64,000 nucleotides of DNA from Burkholderia ubonensis (GCF_001718695.1 NZ_CP013420.1:3162001-3226000); one strand, 5' to 3'. Numbered from the stretch's first letter, positions 21,687 through 31,654 are shown. Notes: generated by a model not told the origin, from the sequence alone. Numbers and translations are program-made.

Positions 21687-22679
21687 TCAGCTAATTCGGT
21701 CGGTGGCCGACGTCGAGAAGCCGGTCGTGCGGCTGCCGGGCGCGTGGTCGCGCGCCGCGAAGTACGCGCGGGCGTTCGCGACGTCCTGCGCGATCGCGCG
21801 CGACAGCGCTTCGAGATCGTCGAACTTCGCTTCGTCGCGCAGCTTCTGCAGGAATTCGACGCGCACGAGCTTGCCGTAGGCGTCGCCGTGCCAGTCGAGC
21901 AGGTGGACTTCGAGCAGCACGCGGCCCGAATCGACGACGGTCGGGCGCAAGCCCAGGCTCGCGACGCCGGGCAGCGGGGTGTCGGCGAGGCCGTGGACCT
22001 GGACGACGAAGATGCCCATCAGCGCCGGCCGCTTGTGCGCGATCGGCAGGTTCAGCGTCGGGAAGCCGAGGTCGCGGCCGAGCTTCAGGCCGTGCGTGAC
22101 GTGGCCGCTGATCGCGTAGCCGTGGCCGAGCGCCTGCGCGGCCGCGGCGAGATTGCCCGCCGCGAGCGCGGCGCGCACGCCGGAGCTGGAGATGCGCGCG
22201 CCGTCGCTGCCGGCGACCGTGCCCATTTGCTCGACCTCGAAGCCGTACTGCTCGCCGGCTGCCTTCAGCGTGTCGAAGGTGCCCGCGCGCTTCGCGCCGT
22301 AGCAGAAATCGTCGCCGACCATCATCCAGCGCGTGTGCAGCCCGCCCACGAGCGTGCGCTCGACGAACGCCTGCGGCGACTGGCTGGCGAACGTATGGTT
22401 GAAGTGCTCGACGACGACCCGGTCGACGCCGTGCTCGCGCAGCGCCTCCAGCTTGTCGCGCAGCATCGCGATGCGCGGCGGCGCGCCGGCCGGATTGAAG
22501 AATTCGCGCGGATGCGGCTCGAAGGTCATCACGCAGACGGGCAGGCCGCGCGCGTCCGCTGCCGCGCGCACGCGCGCGAGCAGGGCCTGGTGGCCGCGAT
22601 GGACACCGTCGAAGTTGCCGATCGTCAGCGCGCACGGGGCACGGCTTTCGGCGTTGGGCAGGCCGCGGAAGACTTTCAC
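21687..22679 (-). CDS. ribF: Bifunctional riboflavin kinase / FAD synthetase
   Basis: Makes FMN and then FAD from riboflavin. The N-terminal adenylyltransferase domain carries GNFDGVHRGHQ; the C-terminal flavokinase domain includes HGLKLGRDLGFPT. At 330 residues it is full length. It starts with GTG at 22679, the only start giving the family N-terminus KVFRGL. It leads the ileS operon and is divergent from purN. Confidence 0.96.
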   Translation of the reverse strand: MKVFRGLPNAESRAPCALTIGNFDGVHRGHQALLARVRAAADARGLPVCVMTFEPHPREFFNPAGAPPRIAMLRDKLEALREHGVDRVVVEHFNHTFASQSPQAFVERTLVGGLHTRWMMVGDDFCYGAKRAGTFDTLKAAGEQYGFEVEQMGTVAGSDGARISSSGVRAALAAGNLAAAAQALGHGYAISGHVTHGLKLGRDLGFPTLNLPIAHKRPALMGIFVVQVHGLADTPLPGVASLGLRPTVVDSGRVLLEVHLLDWHGDAYGKLVRVEFLQKLRDEAKFDDLEALSRAIAQDVANARAYFAARDHAPGSRTTGFSTSATDRIS

Positions 22680-22731
22680 GATAGCGGGTGCAGCGTCGGG
22701 GAATGAGCGGATCGAGGCCGCAAAGCAGAAG

Positions 22732-22737
22732 ATTATA
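22732..22737 (-). promoter_or_regulatory. Perfect -10 box upstream of ribF
   Basis: TATAAT on the minus strand, 53 bases before the ribF start; no good -35 box is visible 16-18 bases upstream. Confidence 0.45.
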
Positions 22738-22789
22738 AACGCTCGGGCGGGCCGGCGGCTCAGGAGGCGGGAAACGCGAGACCGAATGG

Positions 22790-22795
22790 TAAAAT
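22790..22795 (+). promoter_or_regulatory. -10 box of purN, predicted leaderless start
   Basis: TAAAAT ends exactly six bases before the purN ATG (22802), so transcription would start on the start codon. No Shine-Dalgarno lies in the six bases between; the AGGAGG at 22762 is too far. The -35 region is GC-rich and poor. Confidence 0.45.
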
Positions 22796-22801
22796 TCGCG
22801 G

Positions 22802-23464
22802 ATGAAAAAACTCGTCATCTTGATTTCCGGTCGCGGCAGCAACATGGAAGCCATCGTCCGCGCGTGCGCGCAGGAGCGGTGGCCCGCCGAGATTGCCGCC
22901 GTGATCGCCAACCGGCCCGACGCGGCCGGCCTTGCCTTCGCGGCGTCGCACGGGATCGCGACCGCCGTGGTCGACCACCGGTCGTTCGACGGCCGCGACA
23001 GCTTCGATGCGGCGCTGGCCCACGAAATCGACCGCTTCGCGCCGGATCTCGTGATCCTCGCCGGCTTCATGCGCATCCTGACGCCGGCATTCGTCAGACG
23101 ATACGAGGGCCGGATGCTGAACATCCACCCGTCGCTGCTGCCGAGCTTCAAGGGCATCCACACGCATCAGGCGGCGCTCGACGCGGGCTGCGCGCTGCAC
23201 GGCGCGACCGTGCACTTCGTCATTCCCGAACTCGACAGCGGCGCGATCGTCGCGCAGGGCGCGGTGCCGGTGCGCGCCGGCGACGACGCGGCCGCGCTCG
23301 CGCAGCGCGTGCTCGCGGTCGAGCACGTGCTGTATCCGCGCGCGGTGCGCTGGTTCGTCGACGGGCGCCTGCGCCTCGAGAACGGCCGTGCAGTGGTCGC
23401 GCCGGAGGAGGCGCGCTGGATTTTCGCGGACCAACCGCAACCCATGACGAGCGAGGGCGTATGA
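22802..23464 (+). CDS. purN: Phosphoribosylglycinamide formyltransferase
   Basis: Transfers a formyl group from 10-formyl-THF to GAR in purine synthesis. The 220 residues hold the phosphate loop ISGRGSNM, the catalytic region with NIHPSLLPSFKG (the His) and the Asp-containing HFVIPELDSGAIVAQ. Its stop overlaps the start of the next gene (ATGA). Confidence 0.97.
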   Translation: MKKLVILISGRGSNMEAIVRACAQERWPAEIAAVIANRPDAAGLAFAASHGIATAVVDHRSFDGRDSFDAALAHEIDRFAPDLVILAGFMRILTPAFVRRYEGRMLNIHPSLLPSFKGIHTHQAALDAGCALHGATVHFVIPELDSGAIVAQGAVPVRAGDDAAALAQRVLAVEHVLYPRAVRWFVDGRLRLENGRAVVAPEEARWIFADQPQPMTSEGV

Positions 23465-24729
23465 AGCTGCACGGATTCCTGATCGGCCAGACCGAGACTT
23501 TGCTGGCCGAGGTGCTGAAGTTCGCCGGCCCGGCCGATGCGACGACGAGCCGGTTCTTCCGGGCCCATCCGAAGCTCGGGCACGCGGAGCGCGGCGTGAT
23601 CGCCGAGGCGGTGTTCGCGGTGCTGCGCCGGAAGATGGAGTATGCGCACCTCGCCGAGAGCGGCACCGGCAGCCCGGCGCGGCGGCTCACGCTGCTCGGC
23701 CTGATGCAGACGGCCGGCCGCAACGCGCTGAAGCCGTTCGTGTCCGACGCCGAGGCCGCGTGGCTCGAGCATGTGTCGAAGATCGATCCGGCGAGCCTGC
23801 CGGTGCGCGTGCGCGCGAACCTTCCGGACTGGATCCAGCAGGCGCTGTCGTCGCGCTTCGACGCCGAGGAACTCGCGCAGCTCGCCGCCGCGATGAACTA
23901 CCCGGCGCCGCTCGACCTGCGCGCGAACGCGCAGAAGGCGACGCGCGACCAGGTGATCGACGCGCTGCGCGCGAACGGCATCGACGCCGGCGCGACGCCG
24001 TTCGCGCCGTTCGGCGTGCGGGTCGCCGGCAAGCCGGCGCTCACCAAGCTCAAGGTGTTCGAGGAAGGCATGATCGAGGTGCAGGACGAGGGCAGCCAGC
24101 TGCTGTGCTCGCTCGTCGCGCCGCGCCGCGGCGAGATGGTCGTCGACTTCTGCGCGGGCGCGGGCGGCAAGACGCTCGCGCTCGGCGCGATGATGCGCTC
24201 GACCGGCCGCCTGTATGCGTTCGACGTGTCCGAGAAGCGGCTCGCGAAGCTGAAGCCGCGCCTTGCGCGCAGCGGGCTGTCGAACGTGAACCCGGTGCTG
24301 ATCGACAGCGAGCACGACGCGAAGATCAAGCGGCTCGCCGGCAAGATCGACCGCGTGCTGGTCGACGCCCCGTGCAGCGGCCTCGGCACGCTGCGCCGCA
24401 ACCCCGACTTGAAGTGGCGCCAGTCGCGCGCGTCGATCGACGAGCTCACGCCGAAGCAGGCGTCGATCCTCGCGAGCGCGGCGCGCCTCGTGAAGAAGGG
24501 CGGGCGGCTCGTCTACGCGACCTGCAGCGTGCTCGACGCGGAGAACGAGGCGATCGTCGCGCAGTTCCTCGCCGATCATCCGGAGTTCGTGCTGGTGCCG
24601 GCGCAGAAGGTGCTGGCCGACCAGCGCATCGCGCTCGATACCGGCGACTACCTGTCGCTGTGGCCGCACCGCCATGCGACCGACGGCTTCTTCGCCGCCG
24701 TGCTCGAGCGGCGCGCGCAGGCGGCGTAA
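23461..24729 (+). CDS. RsmB/NOP-type RNA m5C methyltransferase
   Basis: This 422-residue SAM-dependent rRNA cytosine-C5 methyltransferase of the Fmu/Sun/NOP2 family has the SAM-binding block VDFCAGAGGKTLALG, the motif IV cysteine in DAPCSGLGTLRRNP, and the second catalytic cysteine in YATCSVLDAENE. The N-terminal 150 residues are a divergent helical region. It resembles RsmB but need not share its target. It starts inside the purN stop codon. Confidence 0.9.
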   Translation: MKLHGFLIGQTETLLAEVLKFAGPADATTSRFFRAHPKLGHAERGVIAEAVFAVLRRKMEYAHLAESGTGSPARRLTLLGLMQTAGRNALKPFVSDAEAAWLEHVSKIDPASLPVRVRANLPDWIQQALSSRFDAEELAQLAAAMNYPAPLDLRANAQKATRDQVIDALRANGIDAGATPFAPFGVRVAGKPALTKLKVFEEGMIEVQDEGSQLLCSLVAPRRGEMVVDFCAGAGGKTLALGAMMRSTGRLYAFDVSEKRLAKLKPRLARSGLSNVNPVLIDSEHDAKIKRLAGKIDRVLVDAPCSGLGTLRRNPDLKWRQSRASIDELTPKQASILASAARLVKKGGRLVYATCSVLDAENEAIVAQFLADHPEFVLVPAQKVLADQRIALDTGDYLSLWPHRHATDGFFAAVLERRAQAA

Positions 24730-24747
24730 CGGCGGGCCGCACCACGG

Positions 24748-26109
24748 ATGATGCAGAACCTGCAGAGCCGCCTGCTGTCGCGCCGCCTCGCGTCGGTGAT
24801 CCAGGACTTCAACCAGCCGGTGATGATCTGGCAGGCGGCGATCCTGGTCGGCGCGCTGTGCTTCGCATGGCTCGCCGCGCGCTTCGTGCACGGCCGCATC
24901 GACGCGCGCCGCCGCGCGGCCGGGCGCGGGCCCGGCGCCGGCGCGCAGAGCCTGAAGCGCGCACTGTTCCCGCTGTTCGGCGGCGGGTTCGTGTGGATCG
25001 CGCAGCTCGCGTTCGACCCGTTCATGTCGACGGCGCTGCTGTCGCTCGCGCTCGTGCCGCTCATCGGCATCGGGCTCATCTACGTGCTGTTCTTCTTCGC
25101 GCGGCGTGTGTTCGCGCGCGACGGCAGCACCCATGCGTGGCTGTCGATCGTCGAGAAGATCGTGTCGACCGTCGTGTGGGCCGCGATGGTGCTGACCGTG
25201 CTCGGCATCCAGCGCGACGTGATCGCGTGGCTCGACAGCGTGCAGTTCCGCGTCGCGAACGCGCACCTCACGCTGCTGTCGCTGATCTCCGGCGCGCTGT
25301 GGATCTGCGTGACGCTGCTGGTCGCGATGTGGCTCGGCTCGGTGCTCGAGGACCGCCTGACGCGCGCGAGCACGCTCGACGCGAACCTGAAGGTCGTGCT
25401 GTCGCGGATCGGGCGCGCGCTGCTCGTGTTCGCGGCGGTGCTGATCGGGCTGTCGCTCGTCGGCATCGACGTCACCGTGCTCGGCGTGTTCGGCGGCGCG
25501 GTCGGCGTCGGGCTCGGCTTCGGCCTGCAGAAGATCGCGAGCAACTACGTGTCGGGCTTCATCATCCTGCTCGACCGGTCGCTGCGGCTCGGCGACGCGA
25601 TCAGCGTGGGCGGCCTGCAGGGCATCGTCACGCAGATCCGCACGCGCTACACGGTCGTGCGCGGCCTCGACGGCAACGAGACGCTGATCCCGAACGAGAA
25701 GCTGATCACCGACGTCGTGCAGAACCAGTCGTCGTACCTGACGCGCGGCTACGCGAAGGTCGCGGTGCAGGTCGCGTACACGAGCGACGTCGAGCACGCG
25801 CTGACGCTGCTCGCCGAAGCCGCGAAGGGCGTGCCGCGCGTGCTCGACGAGCCGGCGCCGACGCCGTATCTGGTGAGCTTCGGCGCGGACGGCATCGATC
25901 TCGAGCTCGGCTTCTGGATCGAGGATTCCGCGAAAGGCACGTCGGGCGTGCGCTCGACGGTGAACCGCAACGTCTGGCGGCTCTTCAGCGAGCACGGGAT
26001 CTCGATCCCGTTCCCGCAGCGCGAGGTGCGCGTCGTCGGCCTGCCGGACGGCTTCGCGGCGATGCGCGCCGAGGACGGCGACGGCGCGGCCGCCCGCGCG
26101 GTCGTGTAA
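24748..26109 (+). CDS. MscS-family mechanosensitive channel
   Basis: The 453-residue membrane protein has four or five helices before the MscS core. The pore helix and following beta domain are recognised from the glycine-rich GVFGGAVGVGLGFGLQKIASNYVSG, then LLDRSLRLGDAI, and the LIPNEKLITDVVQN segment. It releases solutes on hypo-osmotic shock. Two ATG codons open the frame; the first is taken. It follows the methyltransferase by 18 bases and is probably co-transcribed. Confidence 0.92.
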   Translation: MMQNLQSRLLSRRLASVIQDFNQPVMIWQAAILVGALCFAWLAARFVHGRIDARRRAAGRGPGAGAQSLKRALFPLFGGGFVWIAQLAFDPFMSTALLSLALVPLIGIGLIYVLFFFARRVFARDGSTHAWLSIVEKIVSTVVWAAMVLTVLGIQRDVIAWLDSVQFRVANAHLTLLSLISGALWICVTLLVAMWLGSVLEDRLTRASTLDANLKVVLSRIGRALLVFAAVLIGLSLVGIDVTVLGVFGGAVGVGLGFGLQKIASNYVSGFIILLDRSLRLGDAISVGGLQGIVTQIRTRYTVVRGLDGNETLIPNEKLITDVVQNQSSYLTRGYAKVAVQVAYTSDVEHALTLLAEAAKGVPRVLDEPAPTPYLVSFGADGIDLELGFWIEDSAKGTSGVRSTVNRNVWRLFSEHGISIPFPQREVRVVGLPDGFAAMRAEDGDGAAARAVV

Positions 26110-26256
26110 GCCGGCCGGACGCGGAGCGCCGGGCCGGCGGAGTCCGCCGCTGGACTGCCGGCGTTGCGTCAAGGCAAGAAATATTCATTTTTTACAAAGA
26201 CTTGGAACGGTTGAAGTAAAATCCTGGTCTATTCAGCGGTATGCTTTCATTTTTCT

Positions 26257-26279
26257 GACGCCGGCGCGTTGCCGGCGTC
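26257..26279 (+). repeat. Hairpin in the leader of the desaturase gene
   Basis: GACGCCGGC, loop GCGTT, GCCGGCGTC: a perfect 9-base stem ending 11 bases before the AGG of the ribosome site. There is no U-run, so it is more likely a leader structure than a terminator. Confidence 0.5.
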
Positions 26280-26301
26280 GTTCACTCCACAGGTAACTGC
26301 C

Positions 26302-27498
26302 TTGTTGAATTCCCTGCTCGACTTTCTTTCTCACGGGCTTCTGCGCTTCTCGTGGTGGCAGATCGTGCTGTTCGCGCTCGCGGTCACGCACGTGACGATC
26401 ATCGGGGTGACGGTCTACCTGCACCGCTGCCAGGCGCACCGCGCGCTGGAGCTGCATCCGATCGCCAGCCATTTCTTCCGCCTCTGGCTGTGGATGACGA
26501 CCGGCATGCTGACCGGCCAGTGGGCGGCGATTCACCGCAAGCACCACGCGAAGTGCGAGACCGAGGAAGATCCGCACAGCCCGCAGACGAGAGGCATCTG
26601 GAAGGTGTTCCTCGAAGGCGCCGAGCTGTACCGTGCAGAAGCGAAGAACGAAGAGACGATGCGCAAGTTCGGCCACGGCACGCCGAACGACTGGATCGAG
26701 CGCAATATCTACTCGAAGTATCCGATTCTCGGCGTCAGCCTGATGATGGTGATCGACGTCGCGCTGTTCGGCGTGGTCGGCCTGACCGTGTGGGCCGTGC
26801 AGATGGTCTGGATCCCGTTCTGGGCGGCGGGCGTCGTCAACGGTTTCGGCCACTACTGGGGCTACCGCAACTTCAACTCGGCCGATGCGAGCACGAACCT
26901 GTTCCCGTGGGGCATCGTGATCGGCGGCGAGGAACTGCACAACAACCATCACACGTTCGCGACGTCCGCGAAGCTGTCGAACAAGTGGTACGAGTTCGAC
27001 ATCGGCTGGATGTACATCCGCATCATGTCCGCGTTCGGTCTCGCGAAGGTGAAGAAGGTCGCGCCGACGCCGCGCCTGAACAAGCCGAAGACGGTGCTCG
27101 ACCAGGAAACGCTGCAGGCCGTGCTGTCGAACCGCTACGAGGTGATGGCGCGCTACGGCAAGGCCGTCAAGCGGGCGTACCGGCAGGAGCTCGTGCGCCT
27201 GAAGGAGCTCGGCTCGGGCGAGAAGTACCAGCTGATGCGCGGCGCGCGCAAGTGGTTCCACAAGGACGCGGACGGCCTCGACGAGCCGCAGAAGAAGCTG
27301 CTGCCGGAAATCTTCGCGAACAGCCAGAAGCTGCAGACGTACTTCCAGCTGCGCCAGGATCTCGCCGCGATCTGGGATCGTTCGACCGCGTCGCGCGAAC
27401 AGCTGCTGGCCCAATTGCAGGATTGGTGCCATCGCGCCGAACAAAGCGGCATCAAGGCGTTGCAGGAATTTGCGATGCGCCTGCGCCGCTACGCCTGA
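26302..27498 (+). CDS. Fatty-acid (acyl-CoA) desaturase
   Basis: Membrane di-iron desaturase, probably delta-9, making unsaturated fatty acids from saturated acyl chains with O2. The three histidine clusters are present: HRCQAH, HRKHHA and HNNHHT. It has four hydrophobic segments and an extended C-terminal cytoplasmic part, about 398 residues. No ATG fits; I use the TTG at 26302, eight bases after AGG. TTG 26305 is an alternative. It is probably monocistronic, with a terminator after it. Confidence 0.88.
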   Translation: MLNSLLDFLSHGLLRFSWWQIVLFALAVTHVTIIGVTVYLHRCQAHRALELHPIASHFFRLWLWMTTGMLTGQWAAIHRKHHAKCETEEDPHSPQTRGIWKVFLEGAELYRAEAKNEETMRKFGHGTPNDWIERNIYSKYPILGVSLMMVIDVALFGVVGLTVWAVQMVWIPFWAAGVVNGFGHYWGYRNFNSADASTNLFPWGIVIGGEELHNNHHTFATSAKLSNKWYEFDIGWMYIRIMSAFGLAKVKKVAPTPRLNKPKTVLDQETLQAVLSNRYEVMARYGKAVKRAYRQELVRLKELGSGEKYQLMRGARKWFHKDADGLDEPQKKLLPEIFANSQKLQTYFQLRQDLAAIWDRSTASREQLLAQLQDWCHRAEQSGIKALQEFAMRLRRYA

Positions 27499-27530
27499 TT
27501 CGAAATCGATTAGAATCTCAGGACGTCACA

Positions 27531-27559
27531 AACCCCGCGCTGGCGGGGTTTTTTCTTTT
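27531..27559 (+). terminator. Terminator after the desaturase gene
   Basis: AACCCCGC, loop GCTG, GCGGGGTT, then TTTTCTTTT. Confidence 0.9.
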
Positions 27560-27578
27560 GGGCGACCGTAAAGCATGG

Positions 27579-27612
27579 GACCAGAGTAAGCGCTAAAGCG
27601 CTAACTCTGGTC
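27579..27612. repeat. 34-base near-perfect palindrome before nadA
   Basis: Arms of 16 bases (27579-27594 and 27597-27612) match at 15 positions around a central AA; the arm begins GACCAGAGT and ends AGCGCT. It ends four bases before the nadA ribosome site AGGAG. It could be a leader hairpin, an operator, or a copy of a dispersed palindromic repeat. Confidence 0.7.
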
Positions 27613-27628
27613 GACAGGAGATATGTAG

Positions 27629-28765
27629 ATGCAATCGACGATCAAACCCGTCGAGTACGACCGGCCGGTCGCGGCAGGCGCAGTCTGCGGCGTCGGGCAA
27701 GCATGGGCAAAGGTGCCCGAGACGCCGTCCCCCGAGGAGCGCGCCGCACTGAAAGCGCGTATCAAGGCGCTGCTGGCCCGCGAGAAGGCAGTCCTGGTCG
27801 CGCACTATTACGTGGACGCCGAATTGCAGGAACTCGCCGACGAAACCGGCGGCTGTGTCGCCGATTCGCTCGAAATGGCCCGCTTCGGCCGCGACCATGA
27901 CGCGCAGACGCTCGTCGTCGCGGGCGTGCGCTTCATGGGCGAAACCGCGAAGATCCTGAGTCCGGCCAAACGAATCCTGATGCCGGACCTCGACGCCACC
28001 TGTTCGCTCGACCTCGGCTGCCCGGCCGATGAATTCTCCGCGTTCTGCGATGCGCATCCGGACCGCACCGTCGTCGTCTACGCGAACACCAGCGCCGCCG
28101 TGAAGGCGTGCGCGGACTGGATGGTCACGTCGTCGATCGGCCTCGAGATCGTCGCGGATCTCCACGCCCGCGGCGAGAAGATCATCTGGGCGCCGGATCG
28201 CCATCTCGGCAGCTACATCCAGAAGAAAACCGGCGCGGACATGCTGCTGTGGCAGGGTTCGTGCCTCGTTCACGACGAATTCAAGGGCATCGAGCTCGAC
28301 CTGCTGCGCGCCGAATATCCGGACGCGAAGGTGCTCGTCCATCCGGAATCGCCGGAGAGCGTCGTCGCGCTGGCCGACGTCGTCGGCTCGACGACGCAGC
28401 TGATCGACGCGGCGGTGAAGCTGGACGCGACGCGCTTCATCGTCGCGACCGATCTCGGCATCCTGCACAAGATGCAGCTCGCGGCACCGGGCAAGACCTT
28501 CATTGCGGCGCCGACGGCCGGCAACAGCGCGACCTGCAAGAGCTGCGCGCACTGCCCGTGGATGGCGATGAACGGCCTCGCGAACCTCGCGGACGTGCTC
28601 GAGCGCGGCCACAACGAGATCTTCGTCGATCCGGCGGTCGGCGCGCGCGCGCGCCTGCCGATCGACCGGATGCTCGATTTCGCGGCCGCTCACAAGAAGC
28701 GCGTGCAGGCGAGCGGCGACCTGCAGCGCGACCAGCAACTGTTCGCGAACGTGGGGGCGGCATGA
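27629..28765 (+). CDS. nadA: Quinolinate synthase
   Basis: Condenses iminoaspartate (from NadB) with dihydroxyacetone phosphate to quinolinate, the second step of de novo NAD synthesis. It has 378 residues. Three [4Fe-4S] cysteine regions are seen: CSLDLGCP (about 125-132), [10 protein letters not shown] (about 213) and [13 protein letters not shown] (about 308-317). AGGAG lies before the ATG. Its stop overlaps the nadC start. Confidence 0.97.
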   Translation: MQSTIKPVEYDRPVAAGAVCGVGQAWAKVPETPSPEERAALKARIKALLAREKAVLVAHYYVDAELQELADETGGCVADSLEMARFGRDHDAQTLVVAGVRFMGETAKILSPAKRILMPDLDATCSLDLGCPADEFSAFCDAHPDRTVVVYANTSAAVKACADWMVTSSIGLEIVADLHARGEKIIWAPDRHLGSYIQKKTGADMLLWQGSCLVHDEFKGIELDLLRAEYPDAKVLVHPESPESVVALADVVGSTTQLIDAAVKLDATRFIVATDLGILHKMQLAAPGKTFIAAPTAGNSATCKSCAHCPWMAMNGLANLADVLERGHNEIFVDPAVGARARLPIDRMLDFAAAHKKRVQASGDLQRDQQLFANVGAA

Positions 28766-29646
28766 CGACCAGTGCCGTTTCCCCGCTTTACGAAGCGATC
28801 CGTGCGCAATACGGCGCCGTGTTCGACGACGCGCTCGCGCGCAACGTCGCCGATGCGATTGCCGAGGACGTCGGCATGGGCGACCAGACCGGGCGGCTCG
28901 TGCCGGCCGGCGAGCGCCGCCGTGCGCGCATCATCGTGCGCGAAGAAGCCGTGCTGTGCGGCGTGCCCTGGTTCGACGCGGTGATGCGCCGGATCGATCC
29001 GACGATCGACGTGCGCTGGCAGTATCGCGAAGGCGACCGGATGAAGGCCGATTCGACCGTCTGCGAACTCGAAGGCCCGGCGCGCGCGCTGCTGACCGCC
29101 GAGCGCAACGGGCTGAACTTCCTGCAATTGCTGTCGGGCGTCGCGACGGCGACGCGCCGCTATGTCGACCGGGTCGAAGGCACGCGCGCGCAGATCCTCG
29201 ATACGCGCAAGACGCTGCCGGGCCTGCGGCTCGCGCAGAAGTACGCGGTGCGGGTCGGCGGCGGCGCGAACCAGCGGCTCGCGCTGTACGACGGAATCCT
29301 GATCAAGGAGAACCACATTGCCGCCGCGGGCGGCGTCGGCGAAGCGCTCGACGCGGCGTTCACGCTGAATGCCGGCGTGCCGGTGCAGGTCGAGGTCGAG
29401 ACGCTCGCGCAGCTCGACACGGCGCTCGCGCACGGCGCGCAGTCGGTGCTGCTCGACAACTTCACGGTCGACATGATGCGCGAGGCGGTGCGCGTGGCGG
29501 CTGGCAAGGCCGTGCTCGAAGTGTCGGGCGGCGTCAATTTCGATACGGTGCGCACGTTCGCCGAGACCGGCGTCGACCGCATCTCGATCGGCGCGCTGAC
29601 GAAGGACGTGCGCGCGACCGATTATTCGATGCGCATCGTCGACTGA
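28762..29646 (+). CDS. nadC: Nicotinate-nucleotide pyrophosphorylase (carboxylating)
   Basis: Converts quinolinate and PRPP to nicotinate mononucleotide. The 294 residues include [14 protein letters not shown], the [10 protein letters not shown] phosphoribosyl segment, KENHI and the C-terminal EVSGGVN barrel strand. ATGA overlap with nadA shows translational coupling. It converges with nadB across a bidirectional terminator. Confidence 0.97.
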   Translation: MTTSAVSPLYEAIRAQYGAVFDDALARNVADAIAEDVGMGDQTGRLVPAGERRRARIIVREEAVLCGVPWFDAVMRRIDPTIDVRWQYREGDRMKADSTVCELEGPARALLTAERNGLNFLQLLSGVATATRRYVDRVEGTRAQILDTRKTLPGLRLAQKYAVRVGGGANQRLALYDGILIKENHIAAAGGVGEALDAAFTLNAGVPVQVEVETLAQLDTALAHGAQSVLLDNFTVDMMREAVRVAAGKAVLEVSGGVNFDTVRTFAETGVDRISIGALTKDVRATDYSMRIVD

Positions 29647-29668
29647 CCGCGCGGCGCAATCCGCAGAC

Positions 29669-29703
29669 AAAAAAGCCGTTGGCGTTTTGCCAACGGCTTT
29701 TTT
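29669..29703. terminator. Bidirectional terminator between nadC and nadB
   Basis: A 15-base perfect stem, 29669-29683 with 29689-29703, whose outer six pairs are A-T, so it gives a U-run in both directions. Confidence 0.93.
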
Positions 29704-29721
29704 GCTGGTGCGGCGCGCGGC

Positions 29722-31308
29722 TCAGCGGCGCGCTTTCGGCGTCAGCACGCTCGGCAGCGCCTTCGGCAGCGTGTGCGGCCAGTCGCGGCTGTAATGCAGC
29801 CCGCGGCTTTCGCGTCGCGACTGGGCGCTCTTGACGATCAGCATCGCGACGTCGACGAGGTTGCGCAGCTCCAGCAGGTCGCGGCTCACGCGGAAGTTCG
29901 CGTAATACTCGTGGATTTCGTCGCGCAACAGCGACAGCCGGTGCTTCGCGCGTTCGAGGCGCTTGTCGGTGCGCACGATGCCGACGTAGTTCCACATCAG
30001 GCGCCGCAACTCGTCCCAGTTGTGCGCGACGACGACTTCCTCGTCGGGATCCGACACGCGGCTCTCGTCCCACGCGGGCAGCGCACCCGGCGAGTCGACT
30101 TCGAAGCCGGCCGTCTCGATCGCTCCGGCAGCCGCGCGGCCGATGACGAGGCATTCGAGCAACGAGTTGCTGGCGAGCCGGTTCGCGCCGTGCAGCCCCG
30201 TGTACGACGTTTCGCCGACCGCATACAGGCCGGCGAGGTCGGTGCGGCCCGCGAGATCGGTGACGACGCCGCCGCACGTGTAGTGCGCGGCCGGCACGAC
30301 CGGAATCGGCTGCTTCGCGATGTCGATGCCGAACTCGAGGCAGCGCGCGTGGATCGTCGGGAAATGTTCGCGCAGGAACGCTTCCGGCTGGTGGCTGATG
30401 TCGAGGTACACGCAGTCGATCCCGCGCTTCTTGATCTCGAAGTCGATCGCGCGCGCGACGATGTCGCGCGGCGCCAGTTCCTCGCGCGGGTCGTGCGCGG
30501 GCATGAAGCGGGTGCCGTCCGGCAGCTTCAGCAGGCCGCCTTCGCCGCGCACCGCCTCGGAGATCAGGAACGACTTCGCGTACGGGTGGAACAGGCAGGT
30601 CGGGTGGAACTGGATGAATTCCATGTTCGCGACGCGGCAGCCCGCGCGCCACGCCATCGCGATGCCGTCGCCGGTCGCGGTGTCCGGGTTGGTCGTGTAC
30701 AGGTAGACCTTGCCCGCGCCGCCGGTGGCGAGCACCGTGTGCGGCGCTTCGATCGTGACGGTGCGGCCGCTGTCGACGTCGAGCGCGTACAGGCCGTGGC
30801 AGCGGCGGCCGGGCAGGCCGAGCCGCTCCGACGTGATCAGGTCGACCGCATGGTGGTTCTCGAGGAACGTGATGTTCGGATGCCGGCGCGCGCGCTCGGA
30901 CAGCGTCGCGAGCACCGCGTGCCCGGTCGCGTCGGCGGCGTGGATGATGCGGCGGTGGCTGTGGCCGCCTTCGCGGGTCAGGTGAAAGCCGAGTTCGGCG
31001 GCGTCGTCCTTCGTGAACGGCACGCCCTGCGAAATCAGCCATTCGATCGCTTCGCGGCCGTGCTCGACGATGTAGCGCGTCGCGCTCTCGTCGCACAGGC
31101 CGCCGCCGGCGACCAGCGTGTCATCGACATGGTTCTCGATGCTGTCCGCGGAATCGAGCACGGCGGCGATGCCGCCTTGCGCGTTGTCGCTCGCGCCTTC
31201 CATCATCGAACGCTTCGCGATCAGCGCGACCCGCCGCGTGCCGGCCAGATTGAGCGCGACCGACAGCCCTGCCAGGCCGCTGCCGACGATCGCCACATCG
31301 AATTTCAT
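29722..31308 (-). CDS. nadB: L-aspartate oxidase
   Basis: FAD enzyme oxidising L-aspartate to iminoaspartate for NadA. The 528 residues start with the FAD-binding [15 protein letters not shown]. Further flavoprotein segments are [23 protein letters not shown] and [22 protein letters not shown]; the succinate dehydrogenase-like C-terminal helical domain is complete. It is separately transcribed from the minus strand, facing nadAC. Confidence 0.97.
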   Translation of the reverse strand: MKFDVAIVGSGLAGLSVALNLAGTRRVALIAKRSMMEGASDNAQGGIAAVLDSADSIENHVDDTLVAGGGLCDESATRYIVEHGREAIEWLISQGVPFTKDDAAELGFHLTREGGHSHRRIIHAADATGHAVLATLSERARRHPNITFLENHHAVDLITSERLGLPGRRCHGLYALDVDSGRTVTIEAPHTVLATGGAGKVYLYTTNPDTATGDGIAMAWRAGCRVANMEFIQFHPTCLFHPYAKSFLISEAVRGEGGLLKLPDGTRFMPAHDPREELAPRDIVARAIDFEIKKRGIDCVYLDISHQPEAFLREHFPTIHARCLEFGIDIAKQPIPVVPAAHYTCGGVVTDLAGRTDLAGLYAVGETSYTGLHGANRLASNSLLECLVIGRAAAGAIETAGFEVDSPGALPAWDESRVSDPDEEVVVAHNWDELRRLMWNYVGIVRTDKRLERAKHRLSLLRDEIHEYYANFRVSRDLLELRNLVDVAMLIVKSAQSRRESRGLHYSRDWPHTLPKALPSVLTPKARR

Positions 31309-31411
31309 TGCTGCATCTCCATCATTTCACGCTTGATCTTGTGTATTCCGGCGGCCGCAGCCGCGGAAAGGGGAGAGCATACCGCGTCGGGCGAAAGCGT
31401 GCGCACAAAAC

Positions 31412-31439
31412 AAAAAGCCCCGCGGTTGCGGGGCTTTTT
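31412..31439 (-). terminator. Terminator of the rpmB-rpmG operon
   Basis: AAAAAGCCCCGC, loop, GCGGGGCTTTTT: a 12-base perfect stem giving a U-run on the minus strand (and on the plus strand). Confidence 0.9.
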
Positions 31440-31469
31440 GGTCACCGTCAGGCTGGCAGAAACCGGAGA

Positions 31470-31637
31470 TTACTTGATCTTGGTTTCTTTGTATTCCACA
31501 TGCTTGCGGACGACGGGATCAAACTTCTTGATCGCCATCTTTTCCGGCATGTTGCGCTTGTTCTTCGTGGTCGTGTAGAAGTGACCCGTGCCAGCGGTCG
31601 ACTCGAGCTTGATCTTGTCGCGTGCGCCTTTTGCCAT
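31470..31637 (-). CDS. rpmG: 50S ribosomal protein L33
   Basis: The 55-residue protein begins [19 protein letters not shown] and ends KETKIK. This is the Cys-free, zinc-independent form of L33. GGAGCA lies upstream of the ATG, and it follows rpmB by 17 bases, the usual rpmB-rpmG pair. Confidence 0.97.
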   Translation of the reverse strand: MAKGARDKIKLESTAGTGHFYTTTKNKRNMPEKMAIKKFDPVVRKHVEYKETKIK

Positions 31638-31654
31638 GATTGTGCTCCTTGGGC

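Noticed and set aside
23167..26172. 1001-codon open frame on the minus strand
   Set aside because: It lies antisense to purN, the rsmB-like gene and the MscS gene, all with clear motifs. Its product is Arg/His/Ala-rich without domains, as expected for a shadow in GC-rich DNA.
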